The notes below the pieces were generated by a model. That model was not told the origin of the DNA and ran no database searches. It was given only the letters and a program-made list of their open reading frames with translations. Both the position numbers and the translations under genes were made by a program. A stretch of DNA of 64,000 nucleotides from Bryoerythrophyllum caledonicum. Lineage: Eukaryota > Streptophyta > Bryopsida > Pottiales > Pottiaceae. The stretch lies in contig OZ020520.1 of the NCBI GenBank assembly GCA_963971425.1, positions 4,072,553 through 4,136,552 on the forward strand, given 5' to 3'. This document shows, in pieces, positions 36,131 through 48,195 of the stretch; within the stretch, counting starts at the first letter, position 1, and each line of letters opens with the position of its first letter.

Positions 36131-38090
36131 AGGTACAGGTGTGACACAAGGTAGGACAATCCAAAACCGATCAGCGACTCAACAGTGCTCCCTTCGTTAT
36201 CTTCCTAGATTTCATGAGGGAAATGTAGCCGATCATCACATTTTCTCTCTACATTTCTCATAATAAAAGCTTCTTTTTTTTTACACAAATTAAACCAAGA
36301 TGTAATTACGGAAAGAGAGGACGTGCTAGAACCGGCAACAACCAACAACACCTACGAGAAGGCTGAAGCCAAGCCACTATGGACAAGACCTTGTCCAAAC
36401 AACCGTCTTCCTTCTCCTAATGCAAGCAGCTTCAAAACAACCCTACGTGGAATGAAAATGGGTGGAAGCCTTAATCCTAGTAGCATTGGAGTTTGTAGAG
36501 ATGACTCTCCCCCAAGCAAATCTGTTATGATTGACAAGCCCTTGCGAGATCGTGCTCTGAAATTGCTAAGGTTGCCAACGGTGTTGATTAAACACCCAGT
36601 CATTACGAGCAATCTACAAGGTCCAGATGTTCAAGGTTGGATTCTCCCATCGTCTACCATTGGTGTTGCCGATAGTGTTGTGGAAGTCTAAGATGTAGTC
36701 TGAGGCATTCATGGCAGCCTCACACTTCCAAAGACAATGAATATCGCTCTTTACCACTCCATTGTTGCATGTCGTTAAGGTGTTGCCGATGATGGTACGG
36801 CTTTGGGCTCTCCATTGTAAACAAGAGTTTTCACGACAATGAGAGACTATTTACAGAAGCGGATCCAAATCATGGTAGTTTTTTTTTACTGGGCACACAC
36901 GAGTTGCTATTTTGGCAAATTTCCTCGGTCCCACCAAGTGAGAGAAGAATTTACAGCCAGAAAATGAACGCATGACTCATGTCTTTGGATATCTCACACT
37001 ATCACCCAAGTAGTTTAGGGTCATCTCAGACGTAAGGTTGGATGACCTATAACCACCAACTTAAGCTTGCTGACCTATTTATAGCGTTTGTAGATGTGGT
37101 AATATATTTTTTGGGAATTCAAAATAGGATTTCATGAATATTGCAATTGTCGTGACCATTTACTTCTTCATATTGAAGTTGCTACAAATTTTCAAAGTGG
37201 ATAGTTAGCCGTGACCCATTCCTCGACATACAAAACTCTCTATTTCCACACTAAGTTGTACTAATGACCACTTCTGCATTGGCTAAAAACCGGCAGCTTT
37301 GAACCAATCATGAACTGACACCCAATCATATCTGACTTCCTAAAATTTCGGAAATGGGGTGGGTCAGTGGTGGTTTTGGTCCACTTTAGCTTGTTGGTTC
37401 TGGGGTTCGTGGTGGTTATAGGTCATCTAACCTTAGTTATGATAGCTGTTATATTACACTCTCGTTGATTCCCTGAACTTCTCAGAAAAGTCCACCACAA
37501 ACCTCACCTCCCCATAAGTTAGCTGCCCATGATTCCATCTAACACCATCCACCCAATCACAACCTAAAGTAATTTCCCGCATTAGCAACTTACTGTAGTG
37601 GCTTTTATCTTCTGGGTGTCCATTGTTCCAGTTTTCAGAAAGTTCCGTTACTCTTTTCTATTCATTTTCATTAAGCTATTATAGAAAGTGGCATCCATTG
37701 AAGAATGATGTAAGAAAAATCAAAATTGCAAGAAAAATTCAAGGGAAGATCCTATTAAAAAGGGACCCACACATGAGATGACCGTAAACTACCAGGTGAT
37801 GGTGGAGAGATGTTCAAATTTACTGGGTGGTTGCCTGTTCAATTCTTGCCTATGAGATCAACGGGAACACATGCCGCAAGTTACTAATAAGGTAAGCCCC
37901 CTAAAACCGACAAGTTAAGGAATGAGCATACATGGAGAGAGGAGATAATTATATTATAATTTTTCGGTGATAGCCAATAGAATTACAAATCCAACCCAAA
38001 TGATTTCATATTTTTCCAATGAAAATTGAATTAGTTGTGAGTTTTCAAACTGTGCAGCCATGTTTAGTGGGTGGCCAACAATAGGTACCC
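36131..38090. other. No recognisable gene
   Basis: A 122-codon ORF at 36323-36691 has no domain and no splice signals. The rest has only short frames. There is a stop-rich AT region from 36840 on, and no repeats with partners in this window were noticed. Confidence 0.45.
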
Positions 38091-38092
38091 CC

Positions 38093-38202
38093 CATAAGCA
38101 ATAAAGTGTTTGTTTGTTCCACCACTAAGACCGTGCCCACTAGGCAAGGAATTAGTAGTATGGAACTACTTCCCCCTCTCGAGGGTAGACTAAGAGTCTT
38201 GA
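38093..38202 (-). mobile_element. Short copy of the LINE-tail repeat
   Basis: AATAAAGTGTTTGTTTGTTC, CACTAAGACCGTGCCCACTA, GGAATTAGTAGTATGGAACT and CCCCTCTCGAGGGTAGAC follow the same order as 38636-38752. The CCGG-TTC tail end is missing, so the copy is degenerate at that end. Confidence 0.6.
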
Positions 38203-38623
38203 CTAATAGCAAATCTCCATTTGGAGCTGAGTTGGTGGTAATGGGATGGAAGAGGGTTGGATATACCCCAATTTTGTAGGCATTGGCTATGGGTTTTGGT
38301 TGGTTATGGGGGCTTACCTTATAGCAACTTGTATGCGCCAAAAGAGGGGGGATTCACATCTCCAAAACCATCAGTGTATTGTTGTGTATAGGGTGGGGCT
38401 TCTCATAGCATAACACCCAAGATGGGTTTCACATCGTGCAGCCCGAGCTACCCAAATTTCAACCTCGCAAACCCTAATAACAACACTCTGAACTTGCAGT
38501 TGATCGTTGGAGCTTTGGCGGAAGCATTCGGGGTCAAGACATGATACAAGAACCATGTGATCACTTTATATCCAAAGTGGCCAATCCATATACGACAATT
38601 TCTATGGGATTATTTAAAATTCA

Positions 38624-39284
38624 GAAGAAGAAGAACGCCGGTATCCGAAGGGACCAGCGTGAATAAAGTGTTTGTTCGTTCCACCACTAAGACCATGCCC
38701 ACTAGACAGGGAATTAGTAGTATGGGACTACTTCTTCCTCTCGAGGATAGACACTATGTAACAAGTAGCCAAAGCACCCAAGTAACCATCTTTATCCAAA
38801 GAGTAACAAATGAAAAGGGGAGGGGGGAGAAAGAAAGAGAGAGGGTATAGAGGAGGAAGAACATTGGAGGGGGGGTGTTTCTCAATGCAGGGGGTTTTTT
38901 GAAGGTAAAAGAGAGTAGTGGGTGTTTTATGGGGGGTCTTGTGTGTCAGGGAGGGGCTTGGTTGTTTTCAATTTTTTGTTTATGTAGTAGGATGGACATA
39001 GCATGTTGGATGGCAATGGCAATGTCTTTGAAAGTGTGTGCAATTGTGTCCATGGGGATTTTAAAGGTGTTTTCGAGGGTTTTAATAGATGGGATAAAGG
39101 TGGTGGCACGAGCATCGGCTGTGATTACAATAAGGGGATCCACTTTCCATTCGAGGGCTATGATGTCATCAATGAGGGGTTGGTATTTATTTATTTTGTT
39201 TTCGATTGTTTTAGGGGAAAATCTATCATTATTGTATGTAAATTCAATGAATTGAATGGTGTAGTCTTGATTTATGTGGTTGGG
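38624..39284 (-). mobile_element. 5'-truncated LINE with 13-bp target-site duplication
   Basis: A perfect 13-bp direct repeat TATTTAAAATTCA flanks it (38611-38623 and 39285-39297). On the minus strand the end of a LINE ORF2 is readable: FIEFTYNNDRFSPKTIENK, then VDPLIVITADARATTFIPSI, then AMSILLHKQKIENNQAPP. The same peptide run occurs at 57.0-57.3 kb. It is followed by a 3' UTR ending CGGCGTTCTTCTTCTTCT, a (TTC)n tail next to the duplication. Truncation at the 5' end, tail and duplication are all hallmarks of LINE insertion. No catalytic domain remains in this copy. Confidence 0.9.
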
Positions 39285-39474
39285 TATTTAAAATTCACAT
39301 TGTTATCCCGGATATTGGATGTGAGGTTTTTGGAAGTCCAGCAAAGAAGGGTATTCTCTGGGGAGAGGTTTGTTGGATTGAACATCACATTGTTACATAA
39401 ATGCTTGGTAGATTTTATGTAGTGGGGTGACACCTAAATTGGTGTTTTGCAATTTTAGGGATAGAGTCCACACT

Positions 39475-39690
39475 GCTAGCAACTTTGACGCCCTTCCAAG
39501 GATTGAAAATTGTTACTTTACCATGAAAATTTAGACACAAGATCATCTCTATGTTGATTACATGAGTACCAAATTTCAAGGCCAGGAGATTTATACAAAA
39601 AAGGATATTCAAGATTTACCAACACAGGGTAGCTGTAAGAAAAGTTTCACAGCTGCCAACTTTGACACCCTCCCAAGGATTGAAGAAAAA
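39475..39690 (+). repeat. Pair of about 30-bp repeats, roughly 177 bp apart
   Basis: GCNAACTTTGACGCCCTTCC and GCCAACTTTGACACCCTCCC, each followed by AAGGATTGAA, occur at about 39477 and 39654, and flank unique DNA. They may be the edges of a diverged tandem duplication. Confidence 0.45.
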
Positions 39691-39739
39691 AAATTGCCCA
39701 TGAAATTTTTTCACTAAATGTAGAACCTTACCTATGAAA

Positions 39740-40115
39740 TGAAATAATTCCCCTTCGTAAACGAAATCCACAAAATCCTTTGTTCATCATTTGGTTGGAT
39801 TTTTAGATATACAAACAAGTTCTAACTTTTGCCCTCCAGCAAATGCACCTCAAATCATCAAGGAAGTTCGTCCACTTTTAAAGTAGGAACTATACAACTC
39901 AATGAATAACGCTCATATGTAGTTTCCCAAAGATGAACTTGTCTGGAATTCTTCCCAATTTTAAAGGTAGATTCGTCTGTCTAAACAATATGCTCCAAAT
40001 CTTCTGCGCTCCATCCACGGAACATTTGAGCCAAAGCCAACCTTTGAGATGTGTGACGAGGTATCAAAAAGAGGTTTTTTGACTGCAATTCAACTGAAAA
40101 TGCCACTTCTATATA
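39740..40115 (-). pseudogene. Tc1/mariner-like transposase relic
   Basis: On the minus strand the pieces read KNLFLIPRHTSQRLALAQMF, RGWSAEDLEHIV, then (W)TDESTFKIGKNSRQVHLWE, and further on MIWGAFAGGQK, ELVCI and KDFVDFVYEGELF. This is the central region of a Tc1-type transposase: TDES with the first catalytic Asp, and the WGAF strand. Frames change at least twice and a stop replaces the usual Trp before TDES. It is a different lineage from the 42.8-kb element. Neither N- nor C-terminal part was found nearby. Confidence 0.7.
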
Positions 40116-41585
40116 TATATATCCATTAGAGAAATCAGATCACTACATTAGTTTTAAAACAAATGATTACAGTCAAAACTTACTGAAGCCGTGTAGGTTG
40201 GTGGTTAAACCCGGTGAAGCGACGTGGATTGATGGTTCAGATTTGTTGGCACTTGAACTCTTAGTTTTCATGGTCACCTTTGGACTCTTTGGATCCGTTC
40301 CATAAATGTGCGATCTTTCTTGGGCTCTAATAATATCTACAAGAGAACTTCCTACATCATAATTTTTTGAAAGTCCTTAGAGTTATCTTGAAAGTGCTTC
40401 CCGAAGAGGCAAGCCATGAGGAATATGGTGCGAGACTGTAGGAGATTTAAAAACAGGAAGAAAGAGAGCATGAGGAAGTTCATACCCTTTTTTTTCCTGC
40501 ACCAATGAAATGCTTTGCAATCAATGTTCTTGGGCCCCACCCCATGCAAGCTTAAGCTCCCCCACAGTACCCTGAGTTCTCAAAGGGTTGACCAATAGTT
40601 CCCCCAAACCTTTCCCAAGCCAAGACACCATGTGCATGTGGTCCCCGTTACTAACATAAGACCCCAAGATATGGATTACCTATCCAATGTATTTTGGTGG
40701 CTTTCAGGAAAACTCTCTTGAAGGAGAAAGAAATGAAAAATACACGGTGAGAATTGATTACGGAAAGAAAGAGTTGCGGTCCCACCCCTTCCATTATAGC
40801 ATCCTCTATATATAGCAGGAAGAACCAACGAAGCCTCGTTGTAAAGGGAGCTGACTGTATTCGGCCGCTGGTCGGTTTTGGGTTATCCTCTATCGCCGTG
40901 CAAGCGGAATGAGGTCAACGTGGCGTCCTCTCCTTGGCCGGGACATGGGAGATATCGTTATTGCACTGTTCACACCCACGCATATGGCGTGTGCCTGGCG
41001 TTGTTGCTATAACAAGAATATGGGGCCCACCAATCCCGTTAAAGTCCAGGATTTTGCGAGGAGGTAATTTTCTGCTGACCTACTTCAAATTTTGGCTCTG
41101 TGAAGATGCTGAGCAGGTTGTACCAAATATAGAACTCTATTTGTGCATTTAGACTTGTTTATTTATTTACTGTACTACAATAGTGCGTTGGAATCCCAGG
41201 AAGGGGATTACCTTGACGTACACTCAGACTTAATACGAATAAAGAAACCTGTCCCAGCTTGGGTGCGGAATGGGCATACCCTGTTTGTCTTGTCCTGAAA
41301 TATCCTTTCCTTTTTAAACCTGTACACTCAAATCGTAGAATTAGCATGTCCCTCGCCAGATCAGAAAGATAATAAAGGTAGAGGCGGGGATGATGAAACC
41401 CTGGTGAGAGTTTTTTTTAAATTATTTTTCCCGGAGGCACATGAGAGACATATATTTGACCTGCGGAGAGTTGGATTTTTGGAAGTGATTGCGTGTGAAG
41501 GAGGGACGGGAAACGGCAGCTGCTCGCTGTCAGTTCGGCATAGTTCTAGAGGGAAAATACTGAGCATATTCAGAATATGTTGTGG
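40116..41585. other. No recognisable gene
   Basis: Only short frames without domain or splice context. There is a GC-richer patch at 40850-41000 and an ORF at 41404-41589 that I cannot support as a gene. Confidence 0.4.
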
Positions 41586-41586
41586 T

Positions 41587-41900
41587 TGATCTCCGACCGC
41601 GGTCATGGAAGAGCGTGCCAACGTTGAGAGACGGTCCGGCTTACGTCTGGACGGTTGGACTGATGAGTTGCAGTACATGCAGGACTCGTCGTGTCAAATT
41701 CACACAATTGAAGAAGATACAGGGCAGATTACACGTCGATTTCAGGAAACACGAGCATATTCGACTGTCGAAGATGTTGCTGATCTCTGACCGCGGTCAT
41801 GGAAGATCATGCCAACGTTTGAGAGACTGTCCGGCTCGCGTCTGGACGGATGGACTCATGTGCAGTATGCAGGACTCGTCGTATTAACCTCACACAAATT
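41587..41900 (+). repeat. Imperfect tandem duplication, about 193-bp period
   Basis: GATCTCYGACCGCGGTCATG occurs at 41587 and 41780, each followed by GAAGAKCRTGCCAACGTT, a GTCCGGCT-GTCTGGACGG block and GCAGGACTCGTCGT. Overlapping ORFs in the copies are a by-product of the duplication. Confidence 0.75.
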
Positions 41901-41915
41901 AAAGGAGATCAAGGG

Positions 41916-42021
41916 CAGATTACAAGCCGATTTCAGGATGTTTCAGATTACAAGCCGATTTCAGGATGTTTCAGATTACAAGCCGATTTCAGGATGTTTC
42001 AGATTACAAGCCGATTTCAGG
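41916..42021 (+). repeat. 28-bp tandem repeat, 3.8 copies
   Basis: Units beginning CAGATTACAAGCCGATTTCA and ending GGATGTTT start at 41916, 41944, 41972 and 42000. The units are identical, the last being incomplete, so the expansion is recent. A diverged version occurs in the array to the left, at 41722 (CAGATTACACGTCGATTTCA). Confidence 0.9.
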
Positions 42022-43015
42022 AAACGTATTAGCCAATACGCCAGATTATAAGTCGACTTCCTGGAACATTTGGATTGGAGGTTAAGAGGAAGTTTACTGA
42101 TTCTCCTGTTTGTTTTTTCAGGTTGTTAAGATGTCAATCCACCAACTGTCACCAGATATGAGGAATCACCCCAAAATTTTGCATGGATCTGGTTTTGACG
42201 GTTTGGATTTCGTTCCATGACATGATCGCTGATATTCCACGCACTCCGAGTTGAACTAACTAAGTTCGCAATTGTGATTCAGGCGTGAATCTATCAGTTC
42301 GTGGCGGATATTGGTGATGCAGAATTGGTTCAACGATCACTTTGATTGATCCATGAAATCCACCGTCGCGTGTGATGATTTTTTAGAACTGAATGATAAT
42401 GTTTTGAATCTATCCATTTTTCAGAATTTTTTTTTCCTTTTGCACGTCAAGGAATTGCTATATGTACCATGGTTCTAGATCTCTGAAGGAAATTAGGATA
42501 CGAGAGCTAAATATCTACATTATGTCTTGATTAATCTCATAATTCACGTCATTTTGGAGAAACTGGTGCCTTTAATTAATAATTGGCTGTGGAAGCACAA
42601 ATATTATTGAGCTTTTGCCGAATCTTTTGGAAAAGATGAGTCGTGATTTTTTAGATCTTCCACCAGCTCATAAGAATGGATTAAGGCCTATTGCATCTTG
42701 CAGGTCAAAGGCATTTTGAAGACGGAAGGCCCAGGGTTTTTGAATACATGTATTTGGATATCTAAGTATATGTATTCACATGTATTCAATGTATACATAC
42801 AATGGCGACCAAAAGTCTTCGGACAATGAACCACCCTTCTAATAGGTGTTGACTCTAGCTTAGATTGTGGATTAGTAAGAGATTTTTTGGGCCAACTTTA
42901 ATTAGTACACCATATGGCACCTAATTAACATTGACTCCCTCAAAATTCGCAACTTGTAGAGATTATACATACAAAAATCATAAAGGGGTGAGTACAACTT
43001 AATATGCACACAAGT

Positions 43016-43094
43016 GCATGGTCTTAGTAGTGGAACGAACAGACACTTTATTCACGCCGCCCTCCTTCGGAGACCGGCATTCTTCTTCTTCTTC
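43016..43094 (+). mobile_element. 79-bp SINE-like insertion with 11-bp duplication
   Basis: Flanked on both sides by TGCACACAAGT (43005-43015 and 43095-43105). It starts GCATGGTCTTAGTAGTGG, resembling a Pol III A box, has CCTTCGGAGACCGG as a B box-like block 35 bp on, and ends in (TTC)4. The same sequence is the 3' end of the LINE copies at 38624 and 57460. It is therefore either a 5'-truncated LINE tail or a SINE that ends in that tail. It sits in the 5' leader of the Tc1 transposase. Confidence 0.88.
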
Positions 43095-43203
43095 TGCACA
43101 CAAGTCGTACACACCACTATCTTTTCATTACAAGTGTGCACTTGTGAGGCTTTTTGTTTTGGATTTTTTTTGTAAGATTTCGAGAGGCCTTAGGTGATTT
43201 GCT

Positions 43204-46200
43204 ATGGCTCCTAGAAGGTCTGAGAATCAACGTAGGGCAGTTCTTGAGATGTATGAGCGAGACAACTCATATGGTGAGATTTCAGCAATTTTGGGCATTC
43301 CTCGAAACACTTCTTTTGACATAGTGTAAAGGTTTTGTGAGAGGGAGAGCCTAATAGACAAAACTTCATCCGGTAGACCTAGAATTCTTGATGAACGCGG
43401 TAATCGTGACATTGTGAGGAGATTAAATGATCCAAATACTAATACAACGACAATTATAGGAAGAGCATTACGATCTGAAGGCTTGCGATTAAGTGATAAT
43501 ACGGTTAAAAAGAGTCTTTGGAGGCAAGGGTTGAGAGCATGTATGAAGATCAAGAAGCCACTTTTGACAAAGAAACATCGAGCACGTCGTTTGCAGTGGG
43601 CAAAGAAGTGCAAGCATGCAGATTGGGAGTGTTGGGTTCATGTCATTTTTTTCCGATGAGTCTAAATTCAATATTTTTGGCTCAGATGGACGTCAGTATT
43701 GTTGGAGAAAGCGTGGAGAATGTCTTTTAGATCAGCATGTGCAATCTACAGTCAAATATGGTGGAGGAAACATTATGATTTGGGGTTGTATGAGTTGGGA
43801 AGGAGTTGGCAAGCTTTATTTGATTGAAGAGAAGATGGATAAGTATGTATGTCGCAATATTTTAGTGATGGAACTCATGGGTAATATACAGATGCAAGGT
43901 TTAGAACACTATGGAAAATCCAAGCATCAATGACTAGCGATTTTAGTCATTGTTGAATAATAGTTTTGACTGATAGTTTTGAGTAAAAAAAATTTAGTTC
44001 GGGCACAGTAATAGTTTTGAGTAATAGATTTCTGTAGTCATTCTTTTTGTCACGTGGTTTTCTCATCCATCTATTGATGTGCTCATCATCCTCGAAGATT
44101 GATGAGGGGGCTACTGATGTGGATTTGAGTGTGACATGGAATTTAAGGTGGATAATGATGTGGATTTTATGTGTGACGTGGAATTAAACGTGGCGGTTGA
44201 TGTGGACAATGATGTGTTCTCTTGCTGACATAGAATCCTACGTGGCAGGTTACATGTCAATGTATGTGTAGGACCCATTTCTTTGTACGTGGAGGTGGTT
44301 CATTGGATACCATTTATTGAATGCCCAGCCTAGTGATTGTTTAGTCATTATGTAGTGTTACACTAGTAATTCTTTAGTTATTGTGGTATTATAAATTTAG
44401 CTAAAATAGAATTGCATGCACTAATTTCAGTTCGTGTCAGGGAGTCATTTGGTTATTATAAGGTTTCTGTGTGGTTATTTTGTAGTTATTTGATAGTTTT
44501 TTGGTGAACTGCCTAGTTATTATTTAATTATTGTGTGGTCTTAGTTTAGTTCTACTCTAGTTATTATTTGGTTGCTGTGAGGTTTGTCTGTAGTTGTTCT
44601 ATAGTTATTTATTAGTTTTTATGTATATTGCCTGGTTATTGTTTAGTCATTGTCATGTATTATAAAACCATAAATAATACCAAAGATGTCTTCGTCATGA
44701 AATACTTTGAAATAAACAAAATAGTCACTAGAGCAATGCTACAAAAGCCCCTCAAATACAACGCCCAATAACAACCGTCTACTAGCACCTGTAATGCATG
44801 CTCGATAAAAACCAAACATAAAACAAAGTCCTCAATCAATTCTCTTGTTTGAGCTTCATAAATTTTTCTTCCCATTTAACATTACTGCCACAAGCATCTT
44901 TGACCTTCTACTGCTCAGTTAGCTCATTCACGAACATAAGATCAATGTTGTAATGGACACCACCAATGCCTACATGGAACCATGATTTTAAAATACTTCC
45001 TCCATGCCATTTGTCCCCTACAAGACCACTCACTCTTCCCCTTTTATGTTGCTTATTTTTGGAGTTTAGCAAATCCACCAATACCTCCACATGGTATTGC
45101 AAGCCCATACCCATACAGATTTATTAAACAACAAATTTTTTGTACAATGACTATACAAGTAATATATCATTACTAAACAATGACTTTAGTACAACTACAT
45201 AATTAGTAGAGAAAGCATAAACAGTACATGAAATGACTACAAATCATTGACTACACATTCACAATTAAATAATTACATGAAAAAAACAACAGATATCACT
45301 TCTAAATGAGTGAAATATTACTATATTATGACTTTAAATTACATCGTAACAAGTATAGAATTTACACATATCAACTTCCAGAAATTACTACTGTTTAATG
45401 CTTACTGTGAACAATCCAGCCCACAAGATGAATGTCATAGAGATGGGCCGGTGGAGAGTGTATGTGACCTGAGCGCCTCCAAGAAATGGACTTCAAACCA
45501 AGAATTTGTCTTCGACATTCACATGTACATCACGTACAAAACCTATGAACTTCACATCCATGACAACATACACATGCACGTGCATGTATCATTCACTTAC
45601 ATTCACCACACGCGCTAAGATCATACATGTAGATAATAGCAAGGACACTGAAAAAAATACTTGCAAGTGGAAAATCAACACCAAAAAGGGGGCAACACAC
45701 CCCTGGCACTAAAACATACGCCATTTCTTATTGGAGATTTCAATTTCAACAAAATAAACTTATAATGAAGGCTGGCTAAAATACCCTTCAGCTCGTGGAA
45801 AAATCACTAAGAAAAACCTTACTAATCAAATGTGACAAGCCTCCAAAGTAAGGGCTTCCCAAATCTTGCGGCAGTCAATCCTCTTGCGATTGGTTGGCCG
45901 TAACTTTCTTGTTATCGCTCAAAATTCTTTGATTCTAGGCTTGTTGAAAAGCTAACTTAACAACCTTTAACTTCTGCAAATCTTAGGTCTTGAATCGTCC
46001 TCACCTCAAAGATATTGTCCTCCAAAGTCAGTGCTCGAAGTTTGTGTTGACGGTGGACCCCTTCTCGCTTTGGCGGCCGTATCTTCTTTGTCAATGCTCC
46101 AAATCCTTCGAACCTAGACTTTTCGAAAAGTCAGCTTGATAAACTCAATCTTCTTCAAATTTCACTACCATCTCTTACTTACTCCAACCGTAGTTGTAGA

Positions 46201-48195
46201 ACTAGCTACGGCCTTCTCCTATCTCACTCTAATCCTAACTTACTACCCTCTTTCACATACTTCACGTACACACACACCTTGGAAGAGAGAGAGAGAGAGT
46301 GAGAGAGGGAGGAGGGCAGCCCTTGCAAGCCACTCCCTCAAACCCTAGACGCCACTTTTTGTCACCTTAAGTCTAACATTCATCCAATTGGGCAATTCCC
46401 ATCCCGGTCTTCTTCTTTCTACCTAGTTGCATACTCATATTCCTTTTTTATCTACTTTTCTACCTATTTCATATTTCACTTGTATTTCTCCATAGTCTAA
46501 CTCTTACCTAATCCTTTACTCTCCCTATTTCTATTTTTCTGCTTGAAATCTTTCAATAATCATGACATAGTATGGATATTTTCCTCTGTCATTCTTTGGC
46601 ATACATTTTTCATTGATTGCTTCTACAAAGTTGACTAATTCAATTTTGTGGACAAACATTCAAATATTTAATTGAAATTTGACACTAACCTATTTGACAC
46701 ATTATCAATGTCAAACACAAATAGACATCCATCTACGTCAACAACTAGAAAAAACATACACGAGTAATTTTTTAGTTATTAATTTATTACTGGACCTAGT
46801 TATTTTTTAGTGACACGATAATTCTTTTATATGTATTACTAATGAATGACTTAGACATAATCCAAGTCAGCAGTATCTGAAAAAACCTTACATCTATCCA
46901 CATCAACAAAATGTCTAAAGTGATTATGTTTTAATTGGAAGTTATAAAATTTATTAATGTGTTGAGTAATTATCTAGTGACGCAATAATATGTCTCAAAT
47001 GTATTACTGAAGAATTACTAGCATACAATCCAAATCACCCCTAATTGCTACAACAGAAATGTCAAATGGAAATGGGCATTCATCTGCGTGAGCAGTTTAT
47101 AAAAAATTATCCACTAGTAATTTTTCAGTTATAAAATATATTACTGTGCCGAGTTATTTACCGAGAAACACAATCCAAGTCACCACCTACTTGCCACATC
47201 AGCAATGTCAAACAGAAGTAGACATCCATCTACGTTAGCAACTTTCTGAAAAGTATCGCCAAGTTACTTTTTAGTTATAAAATATATTACTGCACCAAGT
47301 AATATTTTAGTGACCCAATGATTTGTGCCGAATGTATTACTAAGCAATTACTGGAATACAATCCAAGTCATCACATATTTGCCACATCAGCAATGTCCAA
47401 CAAAAGTAGACATCCATCTACTTCAGCAATTTTCTAAAAATACCCATGAGTTATTTTTGAGTTCTAACATATATTACTTTAGCTAGTTATTTTCTAGTAA
47501 GAGAGTATTTCTTTTCAAACGTATCACTAATGAATCTCTAAGGCACAACCCTAGTCAGTCACGTACTTGCCACGTCAACACTACTAGATGAAGCATGGAT
47601 GAAAACATTGGGATGACGATATAAACGATGTTGACCGTCACATGGTTTTCATCACCTCTCTGCCCGCAAAAACTAAAATTACTGTAAAATGACTAGGGCA
47701 GCTAACTAGCTACATCCGGGCAGCGTCTGCAGATCCTGAGTAATTATGTAGTAATTGTTTTCTAGCTAGTCATTTGTGCTGTAGTCATTTATAGGCCGAT
47801 TTCCCGTAGTGGAAAAGGGTGAGGTTATTTTCCAACATGACAATGATCCAAAGCATACTGCACATTATGTTGTAGATTGGTTGCGTGCTCAAAATTTTTA
47901 GCTTGTTGGGCATCCTCCACAATCACCCGACCTCAATCCAATATAACATCTTTGGAATGAAGTAAATCGTCGTCTGAGAAGGTCTAAGAAGAAAGCTACT
48001 AGTAAAAGTGACTTTTGGAAGAAGATCCAAGAAATTTGGTACAATACAGAGCTTGATGTTGTTAGGAAGTTGATACTCTCTATGCCTCAAAGAGCTCTTG
48101 ATGTCTACCAAGCAAAGGTGGCTACACACGGTGGTAGTGTTTGTGAGTGCTTATGGGTTGAATCATTGAGTTGTAAAGTGTTAAGTAATCTTTAG
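43204..48195 (+). pseudogene. Tc1 transposase, interrupted and mutated
   Basis: ATG at 43204 begins MAPRRSENQRRAVLEMYERD, a helix-turn-helix DNA-binding region, followed by a second such region (GRPRILDERGNRDIV, DNTVKKSLWRQGLR). The catalytic part reads FSDESKFNIFG (first Asp), then FQHDNDPKHTA (second Asp) after the CACTA insertion, and SPDLNPI. Exactly 34 codons separate the second Asp from the position of the catalytic Glu, so it belongs to the DD34E group. Breaks: TAA at 43327-43329, an extra T in the T-run near 43645-43651, the CACTA element between 43907 and 47811, TAG at 47899-47901, and TAA at 47944-47946 precisely where the Glu codon should be. The element was therefore disabled at several points. 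Excision with one GAA rejoins the frame (QGLE to KGEVIFQ). Confidence 0.92.
43907..47811. mobile_element. Non-autonomous CACTA transposon, 3,905 bp
   Basis: The left end is CACTATGGAAAATC and the inverted right end CACTACGGGAAATC, 12 of 14 matching. The GAA duplication lies at 43904-43906 and 47812-47814. Subterminal words TAGTTATT, TAGTCATT and their complements recur dozens of times at 43930-44650 and 46760-47790, forming the likely transposase-binding region. The middle (44660-46560) has no transposase or other recognisable gene, though a GA microsatellite lies at about 46283-46310. This is a different family from the CACTA at 11905, as both termini and subterminal words differ. The termini have diverged from each other, so it is not the most recent insertion. 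Confidence 0.9.

Noticed and set aside
12908-42021. CRISPR arrays among the tandem repeats
   Set aside because: The units are head-to-tail with no unique spacers, and the genome is a plant's.
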